64,000 nucleotides of DNA from Sansalvadorimonas sp965221135 (GTDB taxonomy: Bacteria > Pseudomonadota > Gammaproteobacteria > Pseudomonadales > Endozoicomonadaceae): the NCBI GenBank assembly GCA_965221135.1, contig CBDCRZ010000157.1:7079-71078 (forward strand). Direction: 5' to 3'. Both the position numbers and the translations under genes were made by a program. Under the pieces are notes generated by a model that was not told the DNA's origin, searched no databases, and saw nothing but the letters and a program-made list of their open reading frames with translations. Shown here in pieces: positions 61,875-64,000 of the stretch (positions within the stretch are counted from its first letter, which is position 1; each line of letters begins with the position of its first letter).

Positions 61875-61967
61875 GCAGCCAACATCATGTTCCTAGTGTC
61901 AACACAAATAGTAAAATGATAGAGTGTTAACTCTTTTATAAATTTTACTCATAGCTGTATTCATATC

Positions 61968-62381
61968 ATGAAAGATAATTTATTCATATCGGGAATTGTT
62001 GCAATAGGGATATTAGCCATCCCTATTGGAATATGCTTCACGCTTCTTTTCTCGTTTGGTATGTTGCACGGGATGAATTATTTCCTCATCAATACAACTT
62101 ACACAAACATAAGTCCTATCGAAATCAACGCATTTAATGTTTTACTAGGTGCAATCTTTATAGCCATACTTTTAAAAAATGATTCAGCAACATCGAGGGC
62201 TATAGAAAAGCTTGATGAATCCCTATCATTTAGACTGCATAAAATTGATGAGAAGCTGGAGGCCATGACTCATGATCTAAACAATCTTGGTGAAATGAGC
62301 AACAGCATTTCTACGATAGAAGGTAATACAAATGATATTAATTACGAACTGACAAGCTCAAAGACCGACCCTTACGATTAG
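61968..62381 (+). CDS. Cassette gene: membrane protein, 137 aa
   Basis: Two membrane helices (about 5-35 and 50-66), then a charged coiled-coil tail ('RAIEKLDESLSFRLHKIDEK'). First cassette, ended by attC1. Unknown function. Confidence 0.65.
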   Translation: MKDNLFISGIVAIGILAIPIGICFTLLFSFGMLHGMNYFLINTTYTNISPIEINAFNVLLGAIFIAILLKNDSATSRAIEKLDESLSFRLHKIDEKLEAMTHDLNNLGEMSNSISTIEGNTNDINYELTSSKTDPYD

Positions 62382-62393
62382 TATCAAAAAAAC

Positions 62394-62448
62394 GTTTAAC
62401 AAGTGGGTCCAGGTGACGCCGACGGCGCACCTGACCCAGGCGTTAGGC
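62394..62448 (+). other. attC: attC site 1
   Basis: R'' GTTTAAC (62394-62400) and R' GTTAGGC (62442-62448) both fit consensus. The arms GGGTC-C-AGGTG / CACCT-GACCC leave one extrahelical C, around the core ACGCC-GAC-GGCG. Confidence 0.85.
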
Positions 62449-62475
62449 GCAACCAACATTCAAGCTTGGAGTGAC

Positions 62476-62667
62476 ATGAACAGTAAAACATGCGAGAAAT
62501 GCAATAAGCCATTTATGTGGCATGAGCGCAATGATCACTTTCCAGGTGGAAAAGAGAAAGAAGATATAACTTGCCCTTATTGCGGAAACTCTATACCTGG
62601 ACCATGGATGACCAGCGGCTTCTTTGTCTCTGAGAAAATTGACGAACCTGAGAAGAAAAATAACTGA
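62476..62667 (+). CDS. Cassette gene: zinc-ribbon protein, 63 aa
   Basis: 'MNSKTCEKCNKPFMWHERND' and 'DITCPYCGNSIPG' give two CxxC pairs 30-35 residues apart, a likely zinc ribbon. The ATG at 62476 is chosen; the longer frame starts inside attC1. Unknown role. Confidence 0.65.
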   Translation: MNSKTCEKCNKPFMWHERNDHFPGGKEKEDITCPYCGNSIPGPWMTSGFFVSEKIDEPEKKNN

Positions 62668-62681
62668 TAGAAAGGAATGCT

Positions 62682-63065
62682 ATGAGTTTTGAGACTTATG
62701 ATAGAAGAATAAAAATTGAGCTTTTGACTTGCTTGCCTTTGCTTATTCTTGCAATTGCACTTCCCGTATCGGCATGGTGCGGAATTGGATCACTTGATGA
62801 AGAAGTAAAGATCTGGTTTCAGAGGAGTGGTTCTATAACCGTGCTTCTTGCTGTATGGGTTGAATTTAAATTATTTACTATCAATAAACATCTTTCTCCA
62901 ATGGGTGAGAGCGGTGTTTCTTGGAACGACTTAAAACTCAGGGATGAATTACAAGTCAAGTACAATACATTAGTGTCGAGACTGAAGTATGTTGTAGCAA
63001 CTTTTGGTATCAGCGGCACTGTAATCTGGGGCTATGGAGACCTATTAAAAATATATTTCTCTTAA
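62682..63065 (+). CDS. Cassette gene: membrane protein, 127 aa
   Basis: Membrane segments near residues 10-30, 44-62 and 105-125; AAAGGA upstream. Same cassette as the zinc-ribbon gene (14 bases apart), ended by attC2. Unknown function. Confidence 0.65.
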   Translation: MSFETYDRRIKIELLTCLPLLILAIALPVSAWCGIGSLDEEVKIWFQRSGSITVLLAVWVEFKLFTINKHLSPMGESGVSWNDLKLRDELQVKYNTLVSRLKYVVATFGISGTVIWGYGDLLKIYFS

Positions 63066-63109
63066 TACCCCATCGTCATAAAGTAATAAATCAGAACCAA
63101 TTATCCCGC

Positions 63110-63164
63110 GCCTAACAAATCATTCTAGGTGACGCCTTCGGCGCACCTGAATGAGGCGTTATGT
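63110..63164 (+). other. attC: attC site 2
   Basis: R'' GCCTAAC (63110-63116) and R' GTTATGT (63158-63164, one off consensus). Arms CATTC-T-AGGTG / CACCT-GAATG with one extrahelical T, and core ACGCC-TTC-GGCG almost the same as attC1. Confidence 0.85.
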
Positions 63165-63195
63165 GCTCACAACAACATAGAACCGAGTAATAATA

Positions 63196-63594
63196 ATGAA
63201 AGTTTTCGTATCATATAATTTTAACGATCGTGAAAATTGCCACAGCATTAAAGCCATGACTAGGGAAAAAGGTGGTCCGGTTGATGCGTCATTTATCTTT
63301 GTAAAAAATGATGTATCAAGGTATGGGAGCGCTGCAATTGATAAAGAAATAAATAGCACAATGCAAGGTTGTAGTTCAGCGCTATTCATTATAGGAAACA
63401 ATAACCACAATAGCCCATGGATTAATAGAGAAGTAGAACTAGCTATTTCAAAAAACCTAGACATATACATCACCAGGTTGCCAAGAACACAAGGTGGTCT
63501 TCCTCAAAAACTGCCAAGAAATAGATATACAGAAGTAACTTGGGGTGCAAATAATCTTGATAAAGCATTAGTAAGCAAAAAAACCTACATCTAA
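63196..63594 (+). CDS. TIR-domain protein, ThsB-like, 132 aa
   Basis: 'MKVFVSYNFNDRENCHSIKA' opens a TIR-like (ThsB-family) fold, then 'VSRYGSAAIDKEINSTMQGC', 'SALFIIGNNNHNSPWINREV' and 'ELAISKNLDIYITRLPR'. ThsB proteins of Thoeris sense phage and make an NAD-derived signal. First gene of the third cassette. Confidence 0.72.
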   Translation: MKVFVSYNFNDRENCHSIKAMTREKGGPVDASFIFVKNDVSRYGSAAIDKEINSTMQGCSSALFIIGNNNHNSPWINREVELAISKNLDIYITRLPRTQGGLPQKLPRNRYTEVTWGANNLDKALVSKKTYI

Positions 63595-63615
63595 AAAACA
63601 GAAAGTATAGTTATT

Positions 63616-64000
63616 ATGAGTACGAAACAGATACATGTTTTCATTAGTCATGCATGGGCTTATTCCGAACACTACGACACACTATCCGAGTGGATTTTTG
63701 AAAACAATTGGAGTGTAGGCCAAGCATCACTGGATCTAAGAGATTATTCTGTACCTAAAAGTGATCCTATTCACAATGCGACAAGCGATAGAAAACTAAG
63801 AGAAGCCTTATACGATAAAATTTCTAGAAGCCATGTAATAGTTATTCCAACAGGTATGTATGCTAGTTATAGCAAGTGGATTCAAAAAGAGATTGACGGC
63901 TCAGTATTATTTGAGAAACCCATATTAGCAGTAAATCCATGGGCACAGAAAAGGACATCGAGTATAGTGGCTGAAGCAGCTTCACAAACAGTGGGGTGGA
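63616..64000 (+). CDS. TIR-domain protein, Thoeris ThsB-like (partial)
   Basis: It starts 'IHVFISHAWAYSEHYDTLSE', then 'DYSVPKSDPIHNATSDRKLR', 'EALYDKISRSHVIVIPTGMY', 'SKWIQKEIDG' and 'KPILAVNPWAQKRTSSIVAE', a clear TIR-like family seen in Thoeris ThsB. Open to the window edge after 128 codons. Paired with the preceding TIR gene; any ThsA effector would lie beyond the window. Confidence 0.8.
   Translation, partial: MSTKQIHVFISHAWAYSEHYDTLSEWIFENNWSVGQASLDLRDYSVPKSDPIHNATSDRKLREALYDKISRSHVIVIPTGMYASYSKWIQKEIDGSVLFEKPILAVNPWAQKRTSSIVAEAASQTVGW

Larger units (their letters stand above)
61291..61967. other. Intergenic region before the cassettes
   Basis: No convincing gene. It holds an 11-bp inverted repeat pair, a LexA box and an attI-like site, in the order expected of an integron platform whose integrase gene is missing. 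Confidence 0.45.

Noticed and set aside
63196..64000. Complete Thoeris system
   Set aside because: Only TIR (ThsB-like) genes are visible; no ThsA (NADase/SLOG or similar effector) lies inside the window, so a full system cannot be claimed.
1..64000. tRNA, rRNA or tmRNA genes
   Set aside because: I looked for cloverleaf-like and rRNA-like sequence and saw none.

Overview
The window is most simply read as a large piece of a conjugative plasmid (or an integrated copy of one) from a gammaproteobacterium. The transfer and control genes are IncP-like (RK2/RP4-like): korA-incC-korB, trbA to trbM, traC/F/G/I/J, an RP4-type nic site, and traK/L/M. Replication is not RK2-like: an iteron-controlled Rep_3 initiator replaces trfA/oriV. 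The cargo (a eukaryote-like surface precursor, and repeat proteins with RAP domains) suggests a host-associated, perhaps marine, bacterium such as Endozoicomonas. That host assignment is inference; no chromosomal marker gene is present.

Layout. 0.3-0.8 kb: decayed IS66 pieces. 0.9-4.5 kb: a large membrane-anchored P-loop NTPase (YobI/KAP-like). 4.6-9.0 kb: korB, incC, korA, a small membrane protein, rep, and the iteron origin. 9.0-20.0 kb: trbA and the mating-pair type IV secretion operon trbB-trbM. 20.3-24.0 kb: a 1034-residue surface precursor bracketed by two copies of trbM. 24.1-37.5 kb: four tandem genes (the first frameshifted) for octotricopeptide-like repeat (OPR-like) RAP-domain proteins. 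37.6-45.6 kb: the traC-traJ operon on the minus strand. 45.6-46.0 kb: oriT with phased A-tracts. 46.0-47.5 kb: traKLM. 47.5-53.2 kb: small plasmid housekeeping genes, an OmpA-like lipoprotein and kfrA. 53.3-59.5 kb: a segment bounded by 74-bp inverted repeats holding a second partition module with an 11-bp iteron array, a HigBA toxin-antitoxin pair, phage and nuclease remnants and a serine recombinase. 59.6-61.3 kb: a second serine recombinase and phage debris. 61.6-64.0 kb: integron cassettes with attC sites, the last carrying two TIR-domain (Thoeris ThsB-like) genes.

How it works together. Twelve exact copies of the RK2 KorB operator (TTTAGCSGCTAAA) are spread from 4.6 to 52.1 kb, between genes and inside trbF, trbI and traC, where they are read as Ile-Leu-Ala-Ala-Lys. 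They tie replication control, transfer, the trbM flanks of the cargo and the small-gene region into one KorB regulon. Three small-gene promoters share one composite module: terminator hairpin, -35 in the hairpin arm, -10 inside the KorB site. A fourth copy has lost the operator.

The most unusual content is the OPR-RAP cluster. Each protein has a conserved N-terminal region, 9 to 15 nearly identical 42-43 residue helical repeats in two linker types, and a RAP domain. Repeats differ mainly at one residue (H, P, D, E, N or S), a pattern that resembles modular, code-like nucleic-acid-binding arrays such as TALE, PPR and OPR proteins.
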